Shown: piece after piece, positions 1 through 12,599 of the stretch
How positions within the stretch are numbered: the stretch's first letter is position 1
Layout: the number at the start of each line of letters is the position of its first letter
Assembly (NCBI GenBank): GCA_905250115.1
Contig: CAJNOI010000079.1
Coordinates: 363,490 to 427,489, forward strand
Direction: 5' to 3'
DNA: 64,000 nt
Source of the DNA: Adineta steineri
Lineage: Eukaryota; Rotifera; Eurotatoria; Adinetida; Adinetidae
Position numbers and translations under genes: made by a program
The notes under the pieces: model-generated
Database searches by the model: none
What the model saw: only the letters and a program-made list of their open reading frames with translations
What the model was told of the DNA's origin: nothing

Positions 1-1656
1 TCATCGTTATTTATATACATAGTTATTTACTTCCTCAATGACTTCCATGTATCCATAAATATGATTATTTATTCACCATTTTGCATATATATATCGATAA
101 TGATAGTCAATCGTAAATTTATTTTGTATATAAAATATAGTATTTGAATTATATTTTCAATAAAAAATAAAAGTTTCAAAATGTAATTAAGCTGAACATG
201 ACAATACGAACAGTTAATCATCTATGGAATTTCTACAATTTTTTAATAGAAAAATGCAATAACTATTGATCTAAAATTATTGTATCATTTGTTTCCTATT
301 GACTTTTTCATAAATGATTTCCTACATATATATCATCAATCATGTTCATTACATTAGTTCAAGGATTTATCAATTCTATTTGACGATCTTTGATTATAAA
401 TACACATATATATAATACTCATTTTATTGAAATACTCTTGAACAATTATAGAAATTATCGAAAAAAAAGCCTTGAAGACATTAGAAGAGGAAACCAAACA
501 TCTATTGTAGTATATGAACGAACGATAAAATATTTTTAACAAGAAAAGTACCTTACTCGCCGTTGATTAACAACTATTTGAATGCTGTCAATTAGAAACT
601 AACAAGACACAAAAATCATAATTAATTGCACCGGATACAGTTACGATGAAAACTATTTAGTAATGTATTGAATAATAGTTAATAAATACAATACATTAAT
701 AAATATTCTTCTATCAAAATAATATCAATATAGAATAAGCAGAGAATATTATTAAAAGATTTTATTTCTATTTTCTACTGTCAACAATCAGTTATTACCA
801 AGAAATGAATTTTATCAGTTCGACAATAATAACATAAACAAATAAAGAATAGATAAGTTATTCTTTGCTATTCACTTTTAATATCTATCGTCATAAATCG
901 ATTCATCTTCATGAAACTAATAGAAGCAGAAAAGAATAATAAATCTCAATATATATTACATAAAATCTAACTAAATTTATTTAAAAAAATACATGTCAAA
1001 AATCAATACTTGTAATAAATAATTAATATTTAAAAAAACTTTCACTAGATAATTATAAAAATATATTTGAATATGTAATTTGATAGTTAAAAGAACAAAT
1101 GTCGTATGTCAAACTTATTTTACACATTCAAAGAAATCTAATATAAATGAATTACAATTAATCTGCATTCATTGATGTGTATAAATGATTGACAGATTAA
1201 TATAAAAAATCACAATTCATATTTTTTTTTCTTAAAAAATTCCTATTAATAGACGAATTTTAATTAATACAAATAATTCTGTATGCTAAAAACATTACTT
1301 TTGAACTTCGTGCTTATTAAACTTATTATCATATTGCTTAGTATAAATGAGATACATCCTGTTATGATTTCCGGTGACTTTTTCTCTTCTTCTTTTAATG
1401 ATAATAACGAGAATTGAACGATGAGTAGATCATTCTTTTTTTGTTCAATCGTTTTCTCACATATCTGATATTAATCGAATAAAGAATTCTTCTTATTATT
1501 ATCATTTGTTTTTTTCTATTTGAATATTAAAACAAAAGAATAAATAAATAATTCCATTTCTTATTAAAGATATGTATTAAATTTCTGTTAGAAACTAATT
1601 TCAAATATAATTTTTTCTAATGAAATCTTAAAAGAAACTCATCAAAGACATATTTG

Positions 1657-1676
1657 TATATATATATATATATATA
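1657..1676. repeat. (TA)n microsatellite
   Basis: About ten uninterrupted TA units, seen directly. Confidence 0.85.
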
Positions 1677-3892
1677 GATGTATATCAATGCATTTGCATA
1701 CGTCAAAAATAGGAAAAAAGATGCTCCTTCGTTTTCTTCTTTTTCTCTCTCTCTCGAGAGGAATCGGAGAAGAAAGAGAGTGAACAAAATGAGATGATGA
1801 TGCCGATAAAAAGAATGGCATTCTTTTCTGACCGAAAAATCACACAACTCCGACATTCTAACTAAAGAGAGACTATCATTCTTTGTTAAATAACGTAAGT
1901 ATAGAGCAAACGTTTTTCTTTATTCTTAACATGATTCTTAAAGTCAAGGTATTCTCAACAAAACAAACTGTTGATTCTTTTCCGCTTTTATTAAACTTCT
2001 ACGGCATCCGTTTTTTTCATTTATATATATATATAATTCAATCACTATTCTTATTTTAATTAGAAAACTAGATAATTGTCATGTATAATAATTCTTATTT
2101 TTGTTTTTAAATTCTAATTAAATACCAGATGTTTTCTTCTCTTCCTCTTATAAATTGTTTTCAATTGAAACATCTTCTTCATTTCTTTTTTATATCTAAC
2201 AATTGTCAGATTCGGTCTATTTCCATCGAGAATGTCTCGAAACTATCCCACAATAATAATAATACAATTTTCCTTGAAAATCCATCTGTTAGCTGTCAAT
2301 AACTTGATTATACTACAAATAGAGTTAACAATCCGTTACTTGTTTACAATAGTAGCATAAAATATTTTTTCGGACGAAAATACATCTTATTTTCTCGTAT
2401 AAGTAATACCCAAATGACAACTAAAAAATGGGAATATAGTTAACCTATATATATATATAGATAGATATAAATATCGTTAAAAGAAAATAGAAGTATCTTG
2501 TTAATTCTTTTCTCGAAGACAGATTGTATTAAGACGATTTTTCTTCTCGTTTACTAAAGACAATGATGATCAAGATGTTTTTTTCTTTCTTTTGTCTACA
2601 GATCAGAACATATTACTATAGAAAAAGAAGAAGAAGAGAAAAAATAATGAAACGAAATTATTCAACTCAACAACAACAAAAAGAAAAGAAATAAAACTAA
2701 CTATTGACTTGACTAACGAGGTCTATCATACCTCATTTTAATTCTTAGCCGATCTCATTATGAATCTTACAGCCGACGGCAGTTCCGTCTCTTTCTCTTT
2801 TCTTTTTTCATTACTATTATTATTTTGATTGTTTTCCTTTGCTTGTCAACCAAGCACATAGTTTTAGAGATATAAAGAGTAAGGCAACAAGAAAAAAAAA
2901 TGAGAGACGGAACAGAAAACATAACATATAGGCGACAAATTTTCTTACAACTCTCATTTGCTCTTCCAGTTTATTTTTATTTTGTTTTTTGATTCTTCAA
3001 TATATATATAACTATTGTCGCTATCATTTTAATTATTGGTTTGAAACGATTTTTGAATATTGATATACAAATGGTAACAAAAAAAGCCTAGTGGATTTAT
3101 TGACCATTCATGTATGATTAGATTTATTTTTGTGTTAATTTTATGTCATGAAGTGTATATATTTTTTTATCATCTCAATTGATACATATTGTCTGAATAC
3201 ATGATAAGAAAAATAAGAGCGTAAAGAATTGGCAAACTATTTTTAGAAAGCGGAAATAAAAAGAACATGTAAGAGATTTAATAAGAAGAAAGTAGAGAAA
3301 CAATACAAACGACTTTTGTTTCTTCCTACGTAAAGAAACAGATGTATACTCGATAGTTCACTTGTCCTAATATTCTAAAGAGAGATATCTATGAGTGGCA
3401 AATAACATTCAAGTCATGTTAATCTCATGAGACTTTAGAAAGCAACTGTAATAGATGAAATGGAATTTTTTTTCTTCTTCTTCTTCTTCCTTCTTTTTGA
3501 CAGCAATCACTTACGTCAAAGCTTATATTTTAATATAACATCAATATAGATCACATTTCTTTTATTTTAAAAATCAATACTAATTTCGATAGTATAATTA
3601 ATAAATTCACGTAAAAAAACAAACTATCTTTTTTTTCTTATTTGCAAAAACAAGATATGTTATCATTCTATAGAAAATCTCAAGAGAGAAATAATAAATT
3701 CTATTAGAAATAATCGTTTTTCCAACTGTAAAAATATTAATGAAATACCTTTTTTATTTAAGAAAAAAAAACAATTTAAATAAGTATATGAAATAATTAA
3801 AAATTGGTTCATCAACCTAATTTATGTTGAAATTTTTTTGAAAAGAAAAAAAAATCTTTCTTGATGTTTTTCATTACTTATTTATTTATTTA

Positions 3893-3929
3893 AAGAAAGA
3901 AAGGAAGAAAGAAAGAAAGAAAAAAAAAG
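3893..3929. repeat. (GAAA)n imperfect microsatellite
   Basis: Imperfect AAAG/GAAA units ending in an A-run, within the gene-poor left end. Confidence 0.8.
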
Positions 3930-4322
3930 ATTATTTAATTATTAATATATAACGAATTGAACTTTTATACATTTGATTTAATAAACGAGAAGATTCTTTT
4001 TTGAGTACATTTATTTTTTACTAAGAGTAGAAATAAATGTAAAAGACATTTCTTTTTATCTAATAAATGAACAGAAAAGAAACATACTCTTATATATATT
4101 ATGTGTAATTAATATAATGGAAAGCCTGAGTGTTAAATACGCTGTATGAATAACAAGTTTTTATAGTTATTTGCAATAAAAAAAGTAGAATACTATGTAC
4201 TCGAAACGGCTATTTAAGATAGAAAATATTTATACTGTTGAATTTTGTTATTTCTATAATATTTATTCGTTTTCTTATTTTTCAGGAATAATAATGAATA
4301 GAAATTATTCTTTTTTACAAAA

Positions 4323-4869
4323 ATGTTGGTGATTAAATTTTATTTATTTATTTATTTATTTTTTATTTTATTATGTAAGTTATATTATTAGTTCTTTTTT
4401 TGTTATAATAAAATAACTTTTAATTGTAATAAAATAGCTTCAAAATTATATACTGTCAATTCAATTCAATGTTGTGTAGGCTCAGATAATACATGTTCAA
4501 TGACACCTGTTGATTGTCCTTCGAATGTTTGTTTCAAACTAGGTAAAATTTTATCGATTAATAATTTAATATCGAGATTTTCCTTTCTTTTTTTAAGTAA
4601 TTAGTAAAGCATCAGAAGAACGTGGATGTATGAATGATCTTATTGCTTTAGTCAATGTACCAAATATCGGTCCTAATCCATTAAATGATGATAGTGGATC
4701 ATCGAATGATCAATGTCAACAATCAGATACACAAGGAACTGGAATGTCTTTATGTAAATGTACTAGTAATCTATGTAATTCATCTTCAAAATATTCTTAT
4801 TTCTCATTTCCGGTTATGATTTTAATCTGTTTTGTTGTTTATCAATTTCCTTGTATTTTTCCCTTATGA
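4323..4869 (+). CDS. Ly6/uPAR-like (three-finger) GPI-anchored surface protein
   Basis: Three exons join in frame: 4323-4374, 4438-4542 and 4616-4869, with introns of 63 and 73 bases, giving about 136 residues. The start is followed by a strongly hydrophobic signal peptide (MLVIKFYLFIYLFFILL). The mature part has paired cysteines (IQCCVGSDNTC, DCPSNVC), a GC pair, and the closing motif CKCTSNLCN, which is the hallmark Cys-Asn end of LU domains. A C-terminal hydrophobic tail without a cytoplasmic part suggests GPI anchoring. Family knowledge: such proteins sit on the outer cell surface as binding or signalling modulators. The exon joins are read by eye; the second acceptor (ATCAG at 4611-4615) was chosen because it alone keeps phase. 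No specific ligand can be proposed. Confidence 0.72.
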
Positions 4870-5906
4870 TTATTTTCTGCATCGAATATATTCATTGTCA
4901 TTTTGTTTGATCTATGATTATTTACTTTTAATTTTTTCATCGATAATAGAATATCATATAGAAATAATAAAGAAATTTTTAACTTATCATAAATTAAACT
5001 TAAAAAAACAAATGCATATGTAATCTATGAAAATTATATTACAAGAATTTCAATAGAAATTTTGATTGTTTATGCACCTTTGGTTCGAGAAAATAATTGA
5101 ATAATGTCTACCGAAAAAAAAACTGATAGTATAATAATGCTTGTAATTGAATATTTTTGCTTGGGGGTTAAAATTAGAATTAAATAAGAACGGAAGTTGA
5201 ATTGTAGAAAAATTATAGTATGATTATCTCAAGCATAATGAAATTTTCGATTATTTATAAGAGAAAAAGTATTCTTTATTAATTTTCTTCTACAATAGAT
5301 TTTATTAAGATTTATATACTAATCGAAAATCATTTTTACGATACTCCATTAACTCTATTGAAAGATATTTCTGGTTGGTTACAACCAAATGTTGCTACAA
5401 AAAAATATTATCTCTATAATGGCATAATGTATCAATAATATCCATAGAAAATTTAAGCATCGTTTCCTATAATGTCATTCAGTATCTACATTAAGTAGTT
5501 TTTTAAAACTTTTTCATCTAATACAACGTCCTGTTCTGTTCTAAAAAAAAATGAATGAATTTTATATGTATTAAAGTTCTTATTACGCTCCTTAGAACAT
5601 TAATTGTAATGTTTTCAAAAGGAATACTCAGATTAAAAGCAATGCTTATCTATCGTATTACTGTTATAAGAAAAAAATTTTTAATTCTTACAAACCAAAA
5701 AAAGTATAATCGAAGATTGTGTATTTATCGAAAGAATGTTTTTAAATATTTATAATTGTATAATTTATTAGAAAGTTTTATTCGTCTACTATAATACATC
5801 GGATTACTATGGAGTATCAATATTAATCTTATTGACTCGCAATATTTCTATGTAAATGTGATAGAATACTAAACGTATGGTTATATTCTCATTTAATTTC
5901 TATTTG
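4870..5906. other. Intergenic, no gene seen
   Basis: AT-rich DNA. Short frames around 4832-5023 and 5555-5755 are compositionally biased and have no motif, so they are not called. Confidence 0.6.
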
Positions 5907-6102
5907 CAGGGGTGGCGCGACCGGGGGAGGGATATCGGGGGTGTAACACCCCCCCCCCTCAATCTTCGAAAATTTCAATTTTTTGTTCAACAAAATCGGC
6001 AAATCTTCTTAGGTTTTTTGATCAAAGATGATGATATACCCCACAAAAATTCAAAAAATTTCGTTACACCCCCCCAATGTTGGCTGACTCGGGCCACCCC
6101 TG
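5907..6102. mobile_element. hAT-like MITE (non-autonomous DNA transposon)
   Basis: The left end CAGGGGTGGCGCGACC mirrors the right end, whose reverse complement reads CAGGGGTGGCCCGAGT. This is a terminal inverted repeat of the CAGGGGTGGC form common in hAT elements. The interior is about 170 bases, non-coding, with G-tracts and C-tracts (near 5933-5960 and 6067-6075) that are GC-rich against the surrounding AT-rich DNA. The 8-base flanks (5899-5906, 6103-6110) do not match, so a target-site duplication is not visible and the copy may be old. Confidence 0.65.
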
Positions 6103-6564
6103 AACATCTCATCAAACAGTAAAGCTCATGGCCGTTCATATATTACATAATCAGTTTGATTTAATGTTAACTTTTATTATGTGGATAGTAAACAGTAAAT
6201 ACTCATATCCACTCGCGCTCGTGCACATATCGATATCGAAAATAGTCAAGTTACTTTTCAACAATTTTCAGAAAGAACAGTCTATAGAGAAAACGCAACC
6301 GATTGCTCGAATAAATTTTATTCTAATATCCTGACTTGAAACAGAAAAGGTGTCGTATTTTTTCTTTGACTCCTTCTTTTTTTTTGTACCAGTCAAACAT
6401 TTTCAAAATCTTCTTATTTATCTATATCTGAATCGATGTAATTTAGTATATATTTAACAAGCTTACACGGTTTAGAAATACAAATACTAGAGAAGTTGCA
6501 AAAGCCGCATGAAACAACATATTTACATCTTTCTCTTTTTTATTCTCGATAGATTTTGTAAAAG

Positions 6565-7011
6565 ATGAGTAACATTTCAATGAACAATACTAATATCATC
6601 GCTAAAGACAATCAGGCTGATATGATTGCTCTCATTAATCTTGTGAATCAAATCATTTCACAATATGGTCTAGGTCTTATGTGGCTCATTGGCAATACTG
6701 GATCGGCTTTAACTTGTGCTGTTTTTTATCAACCAGCTTTTCGCAAAAGTCCCTGCGCCATGTACTTCTTCGCTTCTAATTTTTCACAACTTTTCACTTT
6801 CAATTTGTCCGTTTTCATTCGAATGATCGAATACGGCTAAGGTATTAATGTTAACGGATCTGTCTGGAACTGTAAGATCCGTTACTATATGTTCTATTTG
6901 TTTGTGTCTATTTTTCGTTATATCATCATCATGGCTTCGATGGATCGCTTTTTCGCGAGTTCTCGGGAAGCTCGTCGTCGTGACTTGACATGGAACAATC
7001 GATATTTATGA
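6565..7011 (+). pseudogene. Broken rhodopsin-like 7TM receptor (TM1-TM3 only)
   Basis: The frame starts at 6565, is interrupted by TAA at 6838-6840 and continues in the same frame to TGA at 7009-7011, 148 codons in all. The first part has an N-terminal tail with Asn sites and TM1 (LGLMWLIGNTGSALTCAVFY), then the loop motif RKSPCAMYF and TM2. The part after the stop has a Cys before TM3 and the DRY-region equivalent ASMDRFFASSREARRR. The same layout occurs in the receptor at 20024. TM4-TM7 are absent downstream. With one in-frame stop and the last four helices missing, it cannot make a working receptor and is best read as a truncated relic of the expanded bdelloid FMRFamide-receptor-like group (family placement is inference). 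Confidence 0.75.
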
Positions 7012-7706
7012 TCATCTGATCTGAAGATTTTATCTTTAATTTCTACATCATGTTGATATTCTATTATTTTATTTTTATTGAAATCTAAAACCATATGTTT
7101 CTATAATTTTTCATGTAATCAAAATACATGAGAGCATGCAAAGACGTTATTTTATGAAATAGAAAATGAAATAATAACGTTGATGTCTTTAGATCAAATA
7201 TCTATACAATTTTTATTTGTTATACATTGTTTTATCATAATTTTTGCAATTCAAAAATTGTTTTGTTATATTAAAAGCAAACTATTTTTGATAATCTTTG
7301 TTTGTTAATATTACATCTTTCAGCATTCGATTAGTAAAAGAAAAAAGTAAATAAAGAATAGTTTAATAATGTTATGTTATGTGATAGTATTTATTTTTTG
7401 ATCGTTTTGCAATAACTGAATCAGTAGTTGAATTGTCGATCATATTGAGGTATTTTTATGACTGTATGGCTTGTCGACAAAATATATGAAGGAGTATTGT
7501 TTTTTTTCTGATCGGTCGTATATAAATTAATCACAACCTTCTTAGTAATTGATCTGTTCGTCAGTCATGCGTTGTAAGTACTGTAGGAAAACACCCCCAT
7601 GTTTACATTTTACAATCACTAATAACAATAAGGATTTTTATAGAGTACAAAAAAACAAAATAACAATGTTTATGCTTCATTGCATTTTTTCATAAACAAA
7701 TGTAAG

Positions 7707-7716
7707 TATATAAATA
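7707..7716 (+). promoter_or_regulatory. TATA box upstream of the small Cys-rich gene
   Basis: TATATAAATA lies about 86 bases before the ATG at 7802, a spacing that fits a TATA box plus a short 5' UTR. Inference from motif and position only. Confidence 0.45.
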
Positions 7717-7801
7717 ACTCTCGTTTCACCTGTATACTGTCATCTGAAGATAGTAACTACATTCTTGTCTAATTGTGATTATTTTATCGACAAATACAAA
7801 A

Positions 7802-7975
7802 ATGATTCAAGCTATATTCAACACTGGTGCTGGTCAAAATATGAATTTCTGCTGCCCTTCACTACCACCTATATGTATTCCTGTATGCTGTTATAGACAA
7901 CAAATGATCTGCGATCCTTGTCTGGGACCACGTTGTATAACAGAATATTATCAAACAATGGTGCGAATACAATAA
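7802..7975 (+). CDS. Small cysteine-rich protein, unknown function
   Basis: A 57-residue frame with nine cysteines, arranged as CCPS, CIPVCC, CDPC and RC. It has no obvious signal peptide or membrane helix. A longer in-frame start at 7775 exists; 7802 was preferred because the sequence from there begins the less biased, Cys-bearing part and a TATA-like box sits at 7707. The Cys-Pro pattern recalls metal-binding or structural Cys-rich peptides, but I do not recognise the family. It could be a chance frame in AT-rich DNA, although so many cysteines would be unusual for chance. It stands alone, with a MITE about 120 bases downstream. Confidence 0.4.
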   Translation: MIQAIFNTGAGQNMNFCCPSLPPICIPVCCYRQQMICDPCLGPRCITEYYQTMVRIQ

Positions 7976-8096
7976 TACTCAATTCCAATGTTTTACAATG
8001 AAAAAGACTATTTGTTATTAATTGTGACTAAATCGATCCGGACATAAGTTTTTTTTAGTTAAGAAAATTCAACTAATTGACGTACTAACTAACGAT

Positions 8097-8265
8097 TAGT
8101 GGCGGAGCAAGAATTTCGGTCTAGGAGGAGCTGAGCTCCCCCTAATGCCTCTTGGTTCCGTCACTAGTCGTTCACTCTAATTGTCGTTCAAATTTTCTAG
8201 GGGGAGCTCGGGACATTCTAGAACGAGCTCAGCTCCCCCTAGCTGTCTCAGTGGTTACGCCACTA
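8097..8265. mobile_element. hAT-like MITE with 8-base target duplication
   Basis: Ends TAGTGGCGGAGCAAG and, in reverse complement, TAGTGGCGTAACCACTG form terminal inverted repeats. The flanking octamers CTAACGAT (8089-8096) and CTAAGGAT (8266-8273) match at 7 of 8 positions, as expected for a hAT-type 8-base target-site duplication. The interior repeats AGCTCAGCTCCCCCTA-like and GGGGGAGCTC strings, giving further internal inverted symmetry. No coding capacity. Confidence 0.75.
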
Positions 8266-8273
8266 CTAAGGAT

Positions 8274-10082
8274 TGATTGTAGACTGTATTATAAAAAAAT
8301 TAAAATAAACTTTTTATTTATTTCTGTAGTTATTTTTATAATATTTTGGTAATGCACATTATTTAATACTTCATCTTCATATATTCTTTTCTCAACAAGT
8401 CAAAATTCAATTATGCCCTCTGTGAACTATACACATAGTAATGATATTCAAATATTGATATAGATGAAATTTTTTTTTTCTTCTCGATATCATATTGATG
8501 AATAGATATGTGAAGAAAAACAAAATGATCTGAGATTGATCATAAATTAAAAATACATTCAAAAACAAATATCGATGAAGAAATCGTTTAAAAATAGAAA
8601 TCATATATTAACACTATTATTCTTTTTTATCGACAATTAATGCGTCAGTGAAATAAGTAGGTGAAACAATAATATTTTTTATTATTTGTAATCATATAAA
8701 ATATCATGGTCACAACTATATATGTTATCAGTCATTTGTTTATATTTTGTAATATTTTCTTCTTATTATTAGATACAGAGGTTTTCTATAATAATATTTT
8801 ATTTTCATACATAAATTGCATAAATTTCAAAGCTTTATATCTAATTCTAACTTTAATGGTAGATAAAATCTATATTAAAAAAATATTTTTTTAAGGTAAC
8901 GACAAAATCATTATAGTTGAATTTCTAGTATAATGAAGATATCAAAGACTGATATATATTATTGATATGCGAAACTAAATTTAAATACTTTTATCTTACA
9001 TAACGATTAATTCTTTAAGAAAAATACTTCATGTCTCTGTAGACATGTAATATTGATCATCGCAAAAAGGTACTTCAAAGATATTTTCAAATACTATAAT
9101 GAATAAAGTGAAATACAATTAAACAAAAATTGTTAAATCTAATCAAAGTTAGAGTCAAATAAATAAATGTAGTGCAGAATAGCAGATTTCTAAGTTATAT
9201 TATAAAGGATTGAGTATTCACTTGAAAAATAAAGATTGATTTAATAATTTTAATAATCATTGTTGTCAAATTTTAAGAATAATAATACAAAATAAACATT
9301 TATAAAATACATAAAATAATAATATTCTATTCATTTCATATGAAAAAAAATGACTGATCCGTTAAATTAAAATGTTTATTTTCTAAAAAATATAATAAAT
9401 ATGTGTGTTAAGACAAAAAACAGTCGTACCACCACACTCAAATCCTTTAATAACAAATAAAGTTATTGGAGTTGAAAGAAATGGAAGAATGAAAAGACAA
9501 AGCAAAAGTTCCCGTTTACTCTTAGTCCATAGCTGCTTTTTTCAAACAAACTAACGATACAATTTTGAATTGAATAAAATAAACATCTATACGAAACTAT
9601 CTTGACTACGTCACAAATTGTGTGACTTTCATCAGGGTTTCGTAAAATTCAAATTTTCGTTGCTGTTGACATAGTTACTATTGAAGTATATATAAAAATA
9701 ACTCTACTAATAATAATTGTAAAATATACAGTTATATGTATGCTGCGAGAAAGAGATATTTGATAACGTTTCACATATAATTGAAACAAAAATAAAGTCA
9801 GTCTCTATATGAAAGAACAACGTAATCTTTTTCATACACATTCTTAGAACCTATCCTTTATAACATAAAAAGATTTCAATAGATTCCGAACTTCTATTGT
9901 AATCAATTTTGAGTCTTTTAATAATTAGCTAGATAATACGTCAAATATGATGGTATTAATAAAACAAATGTGAAATGTTCGGAGAGGCAGAATTTTTATT
10001 TCAACGTCGTATAATTCCTTTCATTCGTTATTTATATGACTTTTTGTCTTTAATATTTGATCGATTGAACATGTTTATATAG
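8274..10082. other. Intergenic, no gene seen
   Basis: AT-rich sequence with only short biased frames (e.g. 8407-8604 minus, 8706-8894 plus) lacking family signals or codon character. Confidence 0.6.
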
Positions 10083-10136
10083 TTGGGTGTGGGTGTGAGG
10101 GTATATACTGTATCTGTTTTACACTCACATCCACAC
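10083..10136. repeat. Telomere-like inverted repeat (copy 1)
   Basis: Left arm TTGGGTGTGGGTGTGAGGG, right arm ACACTCACATCCACAC, with a spacer containing ACTGTATCTGTTTTACAC. The spacer is shared in part with the copy at 20717. It lies about 740 bases upstream of the gene at 10875. Confidence 0.75.
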
Positions 10137-10874
10137 TTTTTATTAGCCTATCAAAATGAGGTAATGTATGAAAGTTTGATATAAAAATCGTATTCGTTTG
10201 ACTATTATGCTTCTATGGATTCCTTTGGCGTTCACAGCATGTATTCTCTTCTCATTTGCATTAGAAATATTCTCAAGTTCTTATTTGAGTGTACTATTTT
10301 GATAAAAAACAATAGTTACTCATACTACTATACCTGAATCACATTTGCATACTAACGGCCGTTCTCTTCTCTGGCATCAATGTACTTTTTCAGTATATAA
10401 TTTTGCACTTTGTTTTTTTCCTCACTCAAATAAGAAAAAAAAAAGAAAAAAAGAAAATCGACTATTTATTTACTCTGTGTGTACGATCGACCGAGGCACC
10501 TTCCATTATTGACGGCAAATATACGAAAATAAAAATAAGGTAAGCATTATATAAATGTACAATACATCATGTTAGATTTGAAATCATATTACTGAGTACT
10601 GAGAAGCATAATATTATAATAACATGTAGTATGACAATCTAAATATAATATATACGTATATACTTCGCTCTTCCACTAGTTGATACACTAATATTAATGA
10701 CAGCAAAGATTTGTAACATAAAGTTAGTGTTGAATCAATATATCTGTTTTATATTTACTCGTCAACTCAGTATATCTACCTTAGTGTACACAAACACTTC
10801 TTTGAAAATCTATAAACATCTTAATAAATATTGTAACAACTTTTTGATAAACTGATTTTAGTAACACAACTACA

Positions 10875-11934
10875 ATGAAAGCATCAAATAGATATAACAC
10901 CAATGAGTATCACACTGAAATAGTTTCTGATACTTTCGACGACTTCCAACCACGGTACATTAGATCTGAACCAATACGAACAATAGCATATGATCGAGAG
11001 AATCAACATGAAGAGAGAAGAATTGATCAAACACATCAAAAGCCTGAACGGTGAATCTCTAACTTTCTTTTACTACTAACAGAATTAAATAACAAAACAC
11101 TTGAACTCTGAGATGAAACTACGATGTAGAAAACTTAGTAAACGATCTATTGACCATGTCTGAACTTGATCGCATCTCATTTCTTGCAATAAATTTTCTT
11201 CTTTTTCTTTCAATTTTTGTAGGCGTTCTAAGTGTTGTTCAAAACAATGTCTGATTGGACTTGGTATTGGTTTATTAATTGGTATTATACTTATCGTTGC
11301 TATTGCAGTTCCCGTTGGTATTATTACCAGAAAATGTGGTTTGGGTAAGTGTAAACAAATGATAAAACTTCACTATAAAATATTCATATCAAAAAGTATT
11401 TGAGCGAGTTTCCTTATTTATCAAGATAAAGCACAAATGGATGATCGATAAGTTCACTGTTGTTAAAAAATATTTTCTCTTATTTGATTTATGTATCTAT
11501 TCGTTTTTTTCTCTATTTCTTCTTAAATAGGAACAGTCTCTTCTACACCTAACTGGATAGGTACATATCAGATGGATAATGCATGTGATACAAGCATTTG
11601 TTGTTGTTATACTAATCAAGTGTTTTTTTCTCAAATAACTAGTAATCAACTACAAATTTCAGGTAGTGTTACCGGTGCATGTACTGGTTCTTCATCCACT
11701 GCTACACTGACACTATCAATGCCCTCAACCTTTCAAACACTTCTTATATGGTCTACAGAAACAATTCGTCTCCAATTAGGTCAAGATAATTCTTACATAT
11801 CATTCGTGAATACCGCACGTGGATCTTGTAGTACTAGTGGAATGAGAACGTCATATAATACTGGTAGTATGACCAACATGAATATGTATTTGGTCGTATT
11901 TATTCTAATATTTACTACTGGCATAAGGATATGA
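10875..11934 (+). CDS. Single-pass membrane protein with Cys-bearing outer domain, unknown function
   Basis: Three exons (10875-11050, 11223-11344, 11531-11934) with canonical GT..AG introns of 172 and 186 bases join in phase to about 233 residues. Residues 1-66 are polar and charged and end in a Cys-rich patch (RRSKCCSKQC). A long hydrophobic helix follows (IGLGIGLLIGIILIVAIAVP, roughly 69-92). The rest is a Ser/Thr-rich outer domain with the motif DNACDTSICCCY and a predicted beta-rich fold, ending in a second hydrophobic stretch (MYLVVFILIFTTGI). The topology suggests a type II protein, cytoplasmic N-terminus. An AATAAA signal at 11944-11949 follows the stop. I do not recognise a named domain, but the architecture (N-tail, basic CC motif, single helix, small Cys-containing domain) is gene-like and the splice phases agree. 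Confidence 0.7.
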
Positions 11935-12599
11935 TAAAATACCAATAAAATTATTTGCCCCCACCGTAACAGTATGACTATTTTTCCTAATAGTTCAGTG
12001 TTTTTTCGATCTTTTGTGTGATTGTAACTCATTTTTTTCTAATTAAATCATTTCTGGTCTTCATATATTGATAGACTTAGATACAATTTTGTGAAATAAA
12101 ACTATCAAAGAATTTCGCCATACAAATTTTTTCATTATGATTTTACATTTAAAGATTTGCGAATGAGCAGGATGTAGGTGTAATATTCACTCTCGCCATA
12201 AAAAGATAATTAGTGGAAGAATTCCAGAAAACTTAGTTGACTCGTCGAATTTTTTGATTCGGGTATATCTAATTGAACTTATCAATTGAAAGAAAAGAAT
12301 CTATTTTTGTTTTCGTCGATTGGGAAACTTGTATATATTTATCTTTTATAGAATTTGATTAGAAATAGATGACGCTATCTATTAAGTGTAAAAAATTTAT
12401 TTTAATTGGCTTCATATTCATATCCAATAGATTAAAGAAAGGAAAGCATTTCGATCTGTTTAATTAATTTTAATTTGCATTAATTGATAAAATAAATTAT
12501 TTTCATGATAATTAAATTAATAATTATCGTTTATCATATCTGATAGTTTTTACAAAACGTTCATTAATTATTCAATCTGATTTTTATTTGGGTAAAAAA
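11935..12599. other. Intergenic, no gene seen
   Basis: Contains the poly-A signal of the preceding gene and AT-rich DNA. No supportable frame. Confidence 0.6.

Larger units (their letters stand above)
1..4322. other. AT-rich stretch with no recognisable gene
   Basis: Both strands show only short low-complexity reading frames without family motifs or plausible splice chains. There are poly-A/poly-T runs, a TA microsatellite near 1657-1676, CTT-rich tracts near 3470-3500 and a GAAA tract near 3893-3929. It may include the upstream region of the gene at 4323. Confidence 0.6.

Noticed and set aside
1617..1856. 79-codon minus-strand frame
   Set aside because: It is largely a translated TA microsatellite (IYIYIYIY) and CT-rich tracts.
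10083..10136. Simple GT microsatellites as explanation for the GGGTGTGGG motifs
   Set aside because: The motifs come in inverted pairs with common ends (TTGAGGG / CCCTCAA) and partly shared spacers, unlike microsatellites.
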